A stretch of 64,000 bases of DNA, taken from contig NZ_BAVZ01000009.1 of the NCBI RefSeq assembly GCF_000576305.1, positions 62,001 to 126,000 of the forward strand, in the 5' to 3' direction. Position 1 is the stretch's first letter. Every line of letters begins with the position of its first letter. Shown here in pieces: positions 1 through 15,229 of the stretch. The position numbers were made by a program, and so were the translations under genes. The DNA comes from Paenibacillus pini JCM 16418 (GTDB taxonomy: Bacteria; Bacillota; Bacilli; Paenibacillales; Paenibacillaceae). The notes under the pieces were generated by a model. That model saw only the letters and a list, made by a program, of their open reading frames with translations, made no database searches and was not told where the DNA came from.

Positions 1-2
1 TA

Positions 3-1376
3 AGTGCCTACGGAGACTATGAATATGTAAGGGAATCCTTTGTACTTGGTGCCTTTGATTACATGTTGAAGGCAAATCTAGATGAATCGTATATCGCTCC
101 TGTTCTGCAAAAAACGATGGATGAGTTAGACAAACGCCAGAGTGATTCCTCCTCATCACAAGATGCTGATGAAGATGCGGATATTTGCTCTTTATTGCAT
201 CGTTTGTCTACCGAAGATTCAACAGTGCTTCTACATGGTGGAGATGAGAGCATAGAGCAGGACTTGGTTCGTCTGCGGAAACGAATGGGGGAGAAGAATC
301 AGGTGGCGGCTGTGATCCGGCTGTCAGATGCCGTTCAATTTGACCATATTCACCGTATGATCATTCAAACGGTTCAGTCGGTAGCAAACAAGGATAACCC
401 AGAGGCGATATGTTATGTATCGCGCTCAGATGAGCGCCAGTATAATGTATTCTTCACTTTTCCAGGACAGAGGAGCAGTCTGGTAGTAAGAAGACTGAAT
501 CACAGCATGCTGACAGATATCAAAATCAGACTAAAACAGTTTCTTAATCTCAATTTATCTATCGGGATTAGCGATACAGCAGACGGATTGCAGGAATGGA
601 ATCGTTTGTTTAAACAGGCGGAGCGATTGTCCGTGCTCAGCTTTTATCAAGGATATGATCGGCTGTTTTATCCAGAATCCGAGACCAAGCCTAGCATTAC
701 CGAAGAAAGTTGGAAGGGATACTGGCTTCCTGTGAAAACAGAGCTTCTTCAATCCCTGAAAGATGCAGATGCTTTGTTATGGAAACAGCTCTACCAGCGC
801 TGCTGCGAATTGCTATCGAAGAGGTTCCCTTCTGTGCCTAGACATATAGGATCAGAGCTCAGTGATTTAATCTGGACTGCAAGCTCATTCGTTTACCAGA
901 AGGGAATATCGATGGAGGAGATTAACGACTCCTTTCCACATCCTATGGAACAGGTCCGAAAGCTCGATACTTGGGAAGACACAGTGAAGTGGTGCGAAAA
1001 GTATTTGGAATTCCTACATGAAAAGCTACACCCGAAGACAGAACATGTTGGGAGTTGGCTCAGTCCGATTGTGGTCAAAGCAAAGTCGATACTGGATAAG
1101 CATTACTGCGAGGACATCCACTTGTCTGTCATCAGCCAGAGTGTTGGTGTTAGCGAAAGTTATTTAAGCAAGCAATTTTCCAAGGAGGTCGGAATTAATT
1201 TTATCCAGTACTTAACCAACCTTCGGATTGAAAAGGCCAAGAGGGCTCTAGAGAACGGGAAGAAAATATACGAGGTCTCTGAAATGGTCGGGTATGTGAA
1301 TCCAGAGCATTTCAGCAGAATTTTTAAAAAAATAACGGGTGTTAGCCCAAATGTATATCGTAGGGACAGTGAATAA
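3..1376 (+). CDS. YesN/AraC-type response regulator (5' truncated by window edge)
   Basis: DNA-binding response regulator that probably controls the glycan island downstream. The first ATG is at 63, but the frame is open back to the window edge and reads SAYGDYEYVRESFVLGAF followed by DYMLK, the end of a receiver domain with its conserved lysine. The phosphorylated aspartate therefore lies outside the window. A central region of about 270 residues resembles the linker of YesN-like regulators. The C-terminal 100 residues hold two helix-turn-helix motifs of AraC type (VSESYLSKQFSKEVG and VNPEHFSRIFKKITG). A partner histidine kinase would be expected upstream, outside the window. The stop is 5 bp before a pair of direct repeats that are the best candidate operator for this protein. 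The family assignment is firm; the target assignment is inferred from position. Confidence 0.93.
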   Translation, partial: SAYGDYEYVRESFVLGAFDYMLKANLDESYIAPVLQKTMDELDKRQSDSSSSQDADEDADICSLLHRLSTEDSTVLLHGGDESIEQDLVRLRKRMGEKNQVAAVIRLSDAVQFDHIHRMIIQTVQSVANKDNPEAICYVSRSDERQYNVFFTFPGQRSSLVVRRLNHSMLTDIKIRLKQFLNLNLSIGISDTADGLQEWNRLFKQAERLSVLSFYQGYDRLFYPESETKPSITEESWKGYWLPVKTELLQSLKDADALLWKQLYQRCCELLSKRFPSVPRHIGSELSDLIWTASSFVYQKGISMEEINDSFPHPMEQVRKLDTWEDTVKWCEKYLEFLHEKLHPKTEHVGSWLSPIVVKAKSILDKHYCEDIHLSVISQSVGVSESYLSKQFSKEVGINFIQYLTNLRIEKAKRALENGKKIYEVSEMVGYVNPEHFSRIFKKITGVSPNVYRRDSE

Positions 1377-1381
1377 TTTAA

Positions 1382-1444
1382 TTCAAAAATGATCATCTTC
1401 ACTTCAAAATAGATCATGGTTCCGGCCTTAAGAATTTATATGAT
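1382..1444 (+). promoter_or_regulatory. Tandem direct-repeat operator and promoter of the anchor gene
   Basis: Two 15-bp direct repeats, TTCAAAAATGATCAT at 1382-1396 and TTCAAAATAGATCAT at 1403-1417, start exactly 21 bp (two helical turns) apart. They are followed 21 bp later by a TATGAT -10 hexamer at 1439-1444 that has no good -35 box. This is the usual layout of an activator-dependent AraC-family promoter, with the proximal site next to or over the -35. A near copy lies upstream of the transporter gene at 19418-19481. Binding by the upstream regulator is inferred. Confidence 0.6.
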
Positions 1445-1584
1445 AGGAGGTACAGACATACATGTTGCCACGACGGATTGTGATACTAAAGGAGGGATAA
1501 ATAACGGGATAGTTAATCGGCATTCTGACCATGAAATGATCCACAGAAGGACAACACTATGAAAAAGAGGGGAATGGTTCCTAA

Positions 1585-2601
1585 ATGCTGCGTAAATCGT
1601 TGATCATAGCACTATTCTGCACACTTTGTTCTTCTACTTGGCTCGCTTCAGCACATGCAGAGACTGCTTCAGATTTTAAAATGAAAGCGTCTTCAGAGGA
1701 GTCGTCCGACTCTACATTCACGATTACACTCAAAGGCAGCGGTATTAAAGACCTTTATGCATACGAATTAAAATTCAAGCTAGACCCGAGTGAGCTAGAG
1801 GTGGTCAAGGCAGAAACGAAGATCAAGGGGTACTCAGTTTCACCTATCTCAAAAAACGGCGAAATAACGATCGCTCATACCAAAATAGGTAATGTGGACG
1901 GGGAGAAGGGTGATCTAGATATCGCTACCATAACCTTCAAGGCTAAAAAAGCAGGCTCTTCCAAAATCGAATGGACGTCGATGAAGATGCTAGACAAGAA
2001 CCTGAAGGATCAGGTGATCACGCCTGGCCAAACGACATCGTTCATGAAAATATTCAAGGATATCGCAGGACACTGGGCCAAGGATGACATCATGCAGATG
2101 GTTGATAAGAAGATCGTAGAGGGATTAGACAGTGACCGATTCTCACCAAATAGCAATGTTACCCGGGCTCAGTTCGCGGCATTGATTACAAGAGCGCTTG
2201 ATCTAAAAGAGGGAAATGGTAAGAATCCCTTCGCAGATGTGAAGTCCGGTGCTTGGTATGAGGATACTGTAAAGAGAGCTTACTCAGCCGGAATTATTAG
2301 TGGTATTAACAGTAATAAGTTTGCACCAGACCAAAGCATTACACGTGAAGAAATGACCACCATGCTTATGCGCGCGAAAGCCACCGCTCAAGGCGTCAAG
2401 GCCGATGATCTTCAGGGAGGCTCTTCTATAACTTTTAAGGATTCCAGCAAAATCAGCACATGGGCACAAAAATCAGTGGGCTTTGCCATTTCTAGCGGGT
2501 TGATGAAAGGCAGAACGGCAACGACGTTTGCTCCTAAAGAGCATGCCACAAGAGCGGAATCGGCGGTTGTGGTTAAACGGCTGCTGTCGGCAGGGAAGTA
2601 G
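1585..2601 (+). CDS. S-layer-homology anchored cohesin protein (surface scaffold)
   Basis: Secreted 338-residue protein likely to tether dockerin-bearing enzymes to the cell wall. Residues 1-26 form a signal peptide ending in ASAHA. Residues about 30-150 form one cohesin-like module (YAYELKFKLDPSELEV near its start). Residues about 157-338 hold three SLH repeats (FKDIAGHWAKDDI; FADVKSGAWYEDTV; FKDSSKISTWAQKSV), which in this family bind secondary cell-wall polymers. It has no catalytic domain and no dockerin. It is the first gene after the direct-repeat promoter. The assigned start has its GAGGGG motif 13 bp away. An ATG at 1559 has a better-placed AGAAGGA, and one missing A near 1582 would join it in frame, giving a longer signal peptide. 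The fold calls are good; partner choice is not visible in the sequence. Confidence 0.88.
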   Translation: MLRKSLIIALFCTLCSSTWLASAHAETASDFKMKASSEESSDSTFTITLKGSGIKDLYAYELKFKLDPSELEVVKAETKIKGYSVSPISKNGEITIAHTKIGNVDGEKGDLDIATITFKAKKAGSSKIEWTSMKMLDKNLKDQVITPGQTTSFMKIFKDIAGHWAKDDIMQMVDKKIVEGLDSDRFSPNSNVTRAQFAALITRALDLKEGNGKNPFADVKSGAWYEDTVKRAYSAGIISGINSNKFAPDQSITREEMTTMLMRAKATAQGVKADDLQGGSSITFKDSSKISTWAQKSVGFAISSGLMKGRTATTFAPKEHATRAESAVVVKRLLSAGK

Positions 2602-2661
2602 CAACCAAAAGGGATATCCCGAACAATAGGACATGATTCGTTAGCCGAGGGGATGATGTAC

Positions 2662-5600
2662 GTGAGGAAAAAACGATTATCGCTGGTTATAATTCTAGCA
2701 GCGCTCATTAGTTTGCAACTTTGTTTGTCTGCAGGCAATACATTTGCGGCAGGGGACAGCGATATTTATTTTAAGGATTACAATGACGGGAACGTCAGTG
2801 GATGGACGGCCGCGAAGGGTACGACCGCCTTTACAGCTGACAGCGGTGCTGTAAAAGCAGTAACCCAAGGGGCGGTTATTCTGGCAGATATGGAATCACC
2901 TCAGGTTGCAAATGGGGATTATGAGGTGAAGCTAAAGTTTAATCAGGTTCCGACGCGATTTGGGCTTGTCTTCCGGTATATCGATAAGGATAATTACAAC
3001 GTCATTCAATTCGACACAAATAGCTGGGGATGGGATGCCCTGAAGAATGGGGTGGAGACCTACGGCAATATCCAGTCGACCCCGCCTACACTGGTCGCTG
3101 GGAAACAGTATGCGTTTAAGCTGCATTATGAAAAAGATAGTGTTCAGCTTTTAATTGATAACACGAGCGTATTTACGACTAGCTTACCCGGGATATCGAC
3201 GAGTGCTGGCCGATCGGGCTGCGCAGCTGGTATGACAACAAGACCATAGCCATTGATGATGTGAAGCTGACAAAGGTCAATGTGCTGAATCCCGATCCGA
3301 AGCCCATTACAATAACGGATACGCTAACATCCAGTAAAATGAAGGCCGAAATTGACAGGGAGTTTCCACGGGTGAAGAAGTACATATGGAATGGCAACAA
3401 CGCGGAAATAAATGGTCAGGTAAATGGAATTAATGAACTCAAAATCAACGGCAAATCTTACTATCCTACGGCGCTCTCGTATACCAAAAAGGAAGCAACC
3501 GCTGATAAGGGAGAAACTGCCGTATATAACCTTCTGATTCCTGGGATTGACGTTAAGTTGGTTGCGGAAATGGAACTGAAGGATAATGTCCTGCAGTTTA
3601 AGGTAACCGATCTTCAGGAGAATGGTACGGAAAAAGTGAAAACAATCGAGTTTCCGAATCATGATCTCGTATCCGTGCTGGCTACTGAGACTAAGGCTCA
3701 AGAAACAGCTGCCTCAATTACAGGTGACTGGGTTGCAGTGAAAGAAGAGTACAAAGACTTGAAGACGGATACAACCGATGTGAGCGGAAGCCGAACTATG
3801 GCATTCCTGAACTCGGACCGTCTTGCGGCTAGTGTGGTTACGAATGTGGTCAACGGCTATGACAAGGTAAGAGTCAAGATAGGCACAGACACTGTATTGA
3901 ACACGAAGAAGGCCTCTTTATCTGGTGGGGCTTGGACCTACCGTGGAAGTATGGTTCTTGCCCCAGAGCCCCTTCCTTGGGCAAAGGTTGTCATTACTCC
4001 AGATGCTAATGGGGATAACATCGTCGACTGGCAGGATGCTGCTATCGTATATCGTAATATTGCTGAAGCGCCTTATGGCAGCAGCATGATTCGCGACAAT
4101 ATTTCCTATATCAGCATGAATATAGGATCTACAACCACTTCTCCTTTCCTGCGTGCATTTGACAACGCCAAGAAAATCTCCAATTTGACGGATGGTTTTG
4201 GTCAGTTGATCCTTTACAAAGGGTATCAGGCAGAAGGCATGATGATTCCCATCCAGACTATGGTGGTCATATTGGCATTCGCAAGGTGGTAAGGAAGACT
4301 TTAATTATGTGCTGAGTGAAGGAAAGAAATATAACATCCACGGTGGTGTACACATCAATGCAACCGAATATATTCTGGATGCTTTTGAAACGAAGATGGA
4401 GAACTTAACGCAGCCGCTGTCTAAAGGGTGGGGCTGGATTGATCAAGCTTATTATGTGAACAAGACGAAGGACGTTGAGTCGGGTGAACTGAAACGCCGC
4501 CTAGATATGCTAAAGGCTGATACAGGGGATAATCTCTCATTTGTCTATGTGGATGTCTATTCGGGAGCGGATTACAACGCCAAAAAATTATCCGAATACA
4601 TCAATGGAAATGGCTGGATGCTGGGAACAGAATATGCTGGACCGATTTTTGAGCAGGCTGCTTGGGTACACTGGGGTACCGATCCAGGTTATCCAAATCA
4701 GGGCAATGATAGTAAAATCACACGCTTCATACGTAACCAGTACGTGGACGGCTTCTTAAGTACTCCACTTTTGAAAGGTAACAAGCAGGTCGGAGTGGGA
4801 TATTGGCAGAATAGCGCAAACTTTACTAGCTATAAGAGCACGACCGCCGCGTTCTTCAATCAGAACCTACCGACAAAGTATATGCAGTATTTCCCTATTA
4901 TGAAAATGACTAATGATCGAATTGATTTCGGTAGCAATGTGGCTGTAGAACGTGGTCAGGACGGTAAAATTCATTTAAGTAAGGATGGCAATGATATTGC
5001 GATCATGACGGACAGCAGCGAAATTAGTGACAGTAAGGTGTTTATTCCATGGGATCCCGTAAAGGAAGACAAAATCTATCACTGGAATCCGGCTGGTGGT
5101 TCATCCACATGGACGCTTCCTACTTCTTGGGGAAAGGTAACGAAGGCAGAGCTGTATAAGCTGACAGATCTTGGCCGCGAACGTGTCGGCAGCGTCGAAA
5201 TTACCGCAGGCAAAGTTACACTAACTGCTGAAAAAGGTGTGGGTTATGTGCTCTATAAATCCACTCCGCAGCCTAGTCCGGAAATGGTATGGGGAGAGGG
5301 GAGTCCGGTGAAGGACCCTGGCTTTGACAGTCAGAAATTCGGAAGCTGGCAGAAGTCCTCTACTTCAAGTAATACCGATCATATTCAATATGTGAAAAAT
5401 AGCAATGCTGATGACCAGCTTCAGGTTAAGGGGCCTGCGGATGCAACCATCCAGCAGGTGATGACAGGTCTGACGCCGGGCAAAACGTATTCGGCCTCCG
5501 TATGGGTCAAGGTGGATGGCAAGCGCAAAGTTGAGATCGGCGTGAAACAAGGTGAGAATGTCGTGAGCAATGATTTGGATAATACCGATCTTAAGTTTTT

Positions 5601-7815
5601 AGCACAGCAGCATAAATACGTTAACGAAATATTCCAGAGAATCAAAGTGAACTTTGATGCTACAAGTGATAAAGCAACGCTGTATTTCAAAGTGGATGGC
5701 GGCAGTGCCATCGTTACCTTTGATGATGCAAGAGTATGGAAGAATCCAAATAAGACTGAGCAAGGCAAATCGGTGCTGTATGAGGATTTTGAGAATGTGG
5801 ATGAAGGTTGGGGACCATTCGTGTACTCGAAGCTGGGACCCGTACGTACACATTTAGCGGAAAAAGGCAGCAATCAAATCCAAAACTCTGTGCTGGATGG
5901 ATCGTGGTCACTCAAAACGAATGAGGACGGAACCGGAGAATGGCTGCGTACGTTACCGCATACGCTGCGTCTGAAGGAAGATAACCGTTATCATCTGACA
6001 TTGGATTACAATTCGGATGAGCTTGATATGTACACCATAGCAGTAAGAGTGAATGACAATGGTACGGTTCGGGATCTCGTTTCCGAGAATCTCAAGGAAG
6101 GACGCAACAAGCTAGATCTGACCTTTGCAACAGAGGGCGCGAAGGATGCTTATCTAGCGATTATCAAGAACAAGGTCAATAATCAAAAAGATTTGACCGG
6201 TACGTTGGTACTTGATGATATACGCGTCAATGATGAAGGATCAATCGCTCCTGAGAATGGGGTTAAAGTAACCAAAATTACGTTAACACCGCAGGATATT
6301 GAGCTGAACAAAGGGCAAAGCACACAGATTAGTGCTCGCGTAGAGCCGACTAACGCATTTGAACGGACACTAGTGTGGTCCTCTGACAAACCGGATGTCG
6401 TATCTGTCGATCAGACGGGTAAAATCACAGCCCGTTTAGGTGGAACTGCATTGATTACCGCAACTGCTAAGGATGGAAGCCTAGTCAGTGCGTCCGTTTC
6501 GGTGAAGGTATATGAGCCGAATACACTCATTCCGCAATCCCAGATGAAAGCTTCAGCATCGAGCTTCCAGCCCGGTGATGATCCGGCAAACGTACTTGAC
6601 GGTGATCCAGAGACGATTTGGCATAGCGTATGGAGTCCGCCTCATCTGCCGGAGTCAATTACGCTCAATCTTGGAGGCACATATAACGTTAACCAGCTAA
6701 ACTACACGCCAAGATCTGGGGCAGGTAATGGAACGATTACCGGTTACAATCTGTATGCAAGTAACGATGGAGTCGAATTTACGAAAATCGCAGGTGGAAC
6801 ATGGGTACGCGATGACAAAATCAAGAGCGTCAGGTTTACTGCGGTTCAGGCAACGCATCTGAAGCTTGAAGTGGTGGCTGGCGTCGGAACTTTCGCTTCC
6901 GCAGCCGAGCTCCAAGTGTATCAGGTGCAGGCAGGTCCACAGGAAGTGAAGGTGACCGGCGTTGCCATCGATAAGACGGTCGTTGCTCTGAAGGTAGGAG
7001 AAACGGCTGAGCTCACAGCAACGATTCTCCCTGACAATGCAACGAATACAAACGTAACATGGACCAGTAGTGATGACAAAATTGCTTCCGTTAATGTTAA
7101 GGCGGGTCGCGCGGTTATTACAGCTAAGGCATTAGGTAGTGCCGAGATTACGGTAACGACGGATGATGGAAATTTCACAGATGTGAGCCGTGTTACCGTC
7201 AGTAAAGCCGATGGAAATAAGGATGAAGCCACAATGGTCTCAGCCCCAGACCAAGTAAAGAGTGGAGCAGAATTCCAGGCGCAGTTTGGACTTCTGAATA
7301 TCCAGCACAGTATTTACGCACAAGATGTAGAGCTTACTTTTGAAGCAGCCGTGATGGATTTCGTATCTGCGAAATCGCTGATTCCAGGAGTAAATATTCT
7401 TGAAACGATACGCTCGGCTGGTAAGGTTCGTTTCATTATTGCAAGTGAAGGTGCAGATCATGCGGTAACAGGTAATGCAGACCTGCTTGAGCTGACCTTT
7501 AAAGCGAAGGATACAACAACACCTATAAGTGGAACGATCTCAGTTAGTAAGGCGATGATATCCGATGAACAAGGCACGGAATATACTCCAGCCTCTTCTC
7601 AAGCCATGGTTGAAGTTGGCGGCAATATTACAAATGTCGGTGACGTAAACGGCGATGGCAAAGTCAGCATCGGCGATTTAGCAATCATCGCGGCTCACTA
7701 CGGTAAGAACACGTCTAGTCCAGACTGGCAGCAAGCCAAGAAAGCGGATGTGAATGGTGATGGCGTAATCGGTCTTGAGGATTTGGTTCTCGTTGCCAAA
7801 AAGATTGTAGAGTAA
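2662..7815 (+). CDS. GH101 endo-alpha-N-acetylgalactosaminidase with cohesin and dockerin (three frameshifts)
   Basis: Secreted enzyme predicted to release core-1 Gal-GalNAc disaccharides from Ser/Thr of O-glycoproteins. GTG 2662 is chosen because GAGGGG lies 9 bp upstream; ATG 2653 would have no spacing. Order: signal peptide; N-terminal beta-sandwich; GH101 core to about 5270; two carbohydrate-binding-like modules; Big_2 (about 6260-6510); F5/8-type CBM32 (6520-6925); Big_2; cohesin (7225-7620); dockerin (7636-7815) with two calcium loops, DVNGDGKVSIGD and DVNGDGVIGLED. By family knowledge the likely nucleophile is Asp of YVDVYSG (codon 4552) and the acid/base is Glu of GTEY (codon 4630). 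The frame breaks near 3210, 4238 and 4284. Each break is cured by restoring one base, giving about 1718 residues with family motifs continuous across it. Assembly error is more likely than pseudogenisation, but the latter is not excluded. Confidence 0.88.
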
Positions 7816-7829
7816 ATCGAAGGAAGGCG

Positions 7830-7876
7830 GGGTACATGGTGTCCATTCATTTGGCTGGGCCATGTACCCTTGTTTT
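7830..7876 (+). terminator. Rho-independent terminator after the GH101 gene
   Basis: Perfect 10-bp arms, GGGTACATGG at 7830-7839 and CCATGTACCC at 7860-7869, with a 20-nt loop and a following TTGTTTT tract. It lies 15 bp after the GH101 stop and before two decayed dockerin fragments. Confidence 0.7.
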
Positions 7877-7888
7877 ATATTGGAAGAA

Positions 7889-7999
7889 GCCATCGTTGCA
7901 GTGAGCTACGGAAAAAACCTCATCAGATAGTGATTGGGCTCAGCTCAAGCGAGCGGACGTGAATTATAATGGAAAATTGATCTTTCCGATCTTGTAGGA
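7889..7999 (+). pseudogene. Decayed orphan dockerin fragment 1
   Basis: Non-coding stretch that still reads as a dockerin when the frame is allowed to change: AIVAVSYGKN, then SSDSDWAQLKRADVN, then a KIDLSDL-like end. It contains at least two frame changes and in-frame stops and has no start codon or ribosome binding site. The second calcium loop is damaged (YNG where DGD would be expected). It is the most decayed of the three fragments in this island and probably the 3' end of a lost or rearranged dockerin gene. Confidence 0.7.
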
Positions 8000-8025
8000 T
8001 AGTTGGCAAATCTGAGATTTCTGGG

Positions 8026-8154
8026 GGCATCAATGGTGACGGTAAGGATACCTCAAGTCCAGATTGGCAGCAGGCGAAACGGGCGGATGTAAATGGTGAT
8101 GGCAGAATTGACATCGCAGATCTGGCTATAGTGGCGAAAAAAATTACGGAATAA
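8026..8154 (+). pseudogene. Orphan dockerin fragment 2 with an internal deletion
   Basis: One open frame reads [20 protein letters not shown], then [18 protein letters not shown] and a stop at 8152-8154. Compared with the GH101 dockerin, about 16 residues (VSIGDLAIIAAHYGK) are missing between GDGK and DTSSPDW. The join fits a deletion between two short GGTAAG-like repeats. The frame extends back to about 7981 without a start codon, so it is not a gene by itself. It ends 46 bp before the cohesin-dockerin gene. Confidence 0.75.
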
Positions 8155-8200
8155 CAAAGGACTCGGAGTAACCCCAAATCTAATGAAGAGGTGAACGGTA

Positions 8201-8995
8201 ATGATGACAATACGTTTAGAGAAAAAATGGACGGCACTATTTATGGCTTTGCTGCTGGCAGCTTGGATTTGCATTTCTGCCTCACAAGTTCATGCGGATA
8301 CATCGGATGAGGGCGCGGGGGCTCAGCCCTCTGAGCAAAGTCAGATCGAGCCCAAGGCATCAGCAGCTGCAGATGCCGGACAACAATCCGTTACGCTGAA
8401 AGCAAGCGTTACGCAGGTTAAACCGGGTGAGACTTTTACAGTCAAATATGGCTTTGCAGGCATTGTTAGTAATGTTTACGCTCAAGACATCACTATTGAG
8501 TATGATCCTGCGGTGCTGGAAGTCGTGGCTGACTCCATCAAATCTCTGAAGGACGGCGTTACTATAGTCAATGATCCGGCCACACAAACTGCTGGTAAGC
8601 TGCGTGTGATCCTAGCGAGTATGGGCGCCGATCACCCGGTAACAGGAACTGGCGATATTCTGGAGATCGGGTTCAAGGCAGCTAGCGTGTCTAAGACGAC
8701 CGACAGCGCTGTAAGCATTACGCAGGTGACCCTAAGTAATGCGCAGGGAGAGGAATTTAATCTCAGTGGTACATCAGTCAAGATAAAAGTTACAACGGGT
8801 ACAACTGCATCCGGCGATGTGAACGGCGACGGTAAGGTTAGTATCGGGGATTTGGCGATGATCGCGGCGAAGTATGGCTTGACCTCGGCCAGTTCGAACT
8901 GGAACGAAGTGAAGCATTTGGATCTTGATGGTAACGGAGCTATTGATATAGCTGACATGTCTATCGTAGCCAAGAAAATTATCGAACAGCCTTAA
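8201..8995 (+). CDS. Secreted cohesin-dockerin adaptor protein
   Basis: Small non-catalytic protein of 264 residues, probably a linker or chain extender of the complex. Residues 1-32 form a signal peptide (hydrophobic core LFMALLLAAWICISA, cleavage near VHADT). Residues about 60-200 form a cohesin (VYAQDITIEYDPAVLEV). Residues about 203-264 form a dockerin, with a canonical first calcium loop (GDVNGDGKVSIGDL) and a more divergent second (DLDGNGAIDIAD). GAGGTGA lies 7 bp before ATG 8201; ATG 8204 is also possible. It sits between the GH101 and GH2 genes and is followed by a terminator. With one cohesin and one dockerin it could bind a scaffold and be bound by another enzyme. That role is inferred from its modules alone. 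Confidence 0.87.
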   Translation: MMTIRLEKKWTALFMALLLAAWICISASQVHADTSDEGAGAQPSEQSQIEPKASAAADAGQQSVTLKASVTQVKPGETFTVKYGFAGIVSNVYAQDITIEYDPAVLEVVADSIKSLKDGVTIVNDPATQTAGKLRVILASMGADHPVTGTGDILEIGFKAASVSKTTDSAVSITQVTLSNAQGEEFNLSGTSVKIKVTTGTTASGDVNGDGKVSIGDLAMIAAKYGLTSASSNWNEVKHLDLDGNGAIDIADMSIVAKKIIEQP

Positions 8996-9006
8996 ATAGA
9001 ATTGAG

Positions 9007-9033
9007 GGGGTAGCAGGAGCCTACCCCTTTCTT
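9007..9033 (+). terminator. Terminator after the cohesin-dockerin gene
   Basis: GGGGTAG (9007-9013), a 7-nt loop, CTACCCC (9021-9027) and a TTTCTTT tract, 11 bp after the stop codon. Confidence 0.65.
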
Positions 9034-9056
9034 TGTAATCAGCGAGCCGTCTTAAA

Positions 9057-15027
<5,971 letters not shown>

Positions 15028-15058
15028 GTTTTCCTAAATTAAAGGAATCACATAAGGC

Positions 15059-15105
15059 GCCTGTTCCTTTCCTTAATAGGAAACAGTGACAGGCTCCATC
15101 TTTCT
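15059..15105 (+). terminator. Weak terminator-like hairpin after the GH2 gene
   Basis: Outer arms GCCTGT (15059-15064) and ACAGGC (15089-15094) enclose a second imperfect stem, followed by a U-rich but interrupted TCTTTCTTATTT. The rest of the 202-bp gap to the next gene holds only a short palindrome around GAATATTC near 15126 and no convincing promoter. Confidence 0.4.
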
Positions 15106-15229
15106 TATTTCAATACGGGAGGAGAATATTCTTCTCATAATCCTCATTAAATAGATAGACATAATCAAATTTGAGAAGTTCAGCGATATAACCTAGTTAA
15201 GAGGTTGGGCTGAAAGGGGAGGCATATGG

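Noticed and set aside
4010..4040. Extra dockerin-like calcium loop DANGDNIVDWQDA in GH101
   Set aside because: It lies within the conserved GH101 core, is single and not followed by dockerin helices; an EF-hand-like loop inside the catalytic region is the simpler reading.
3200..4300. Three separate genes in place of one GH101 gene
   Set aside because: The frames are joined without gap by GH101 sequence when single bases are restored, and the downstream pieces have no ribosome sites.
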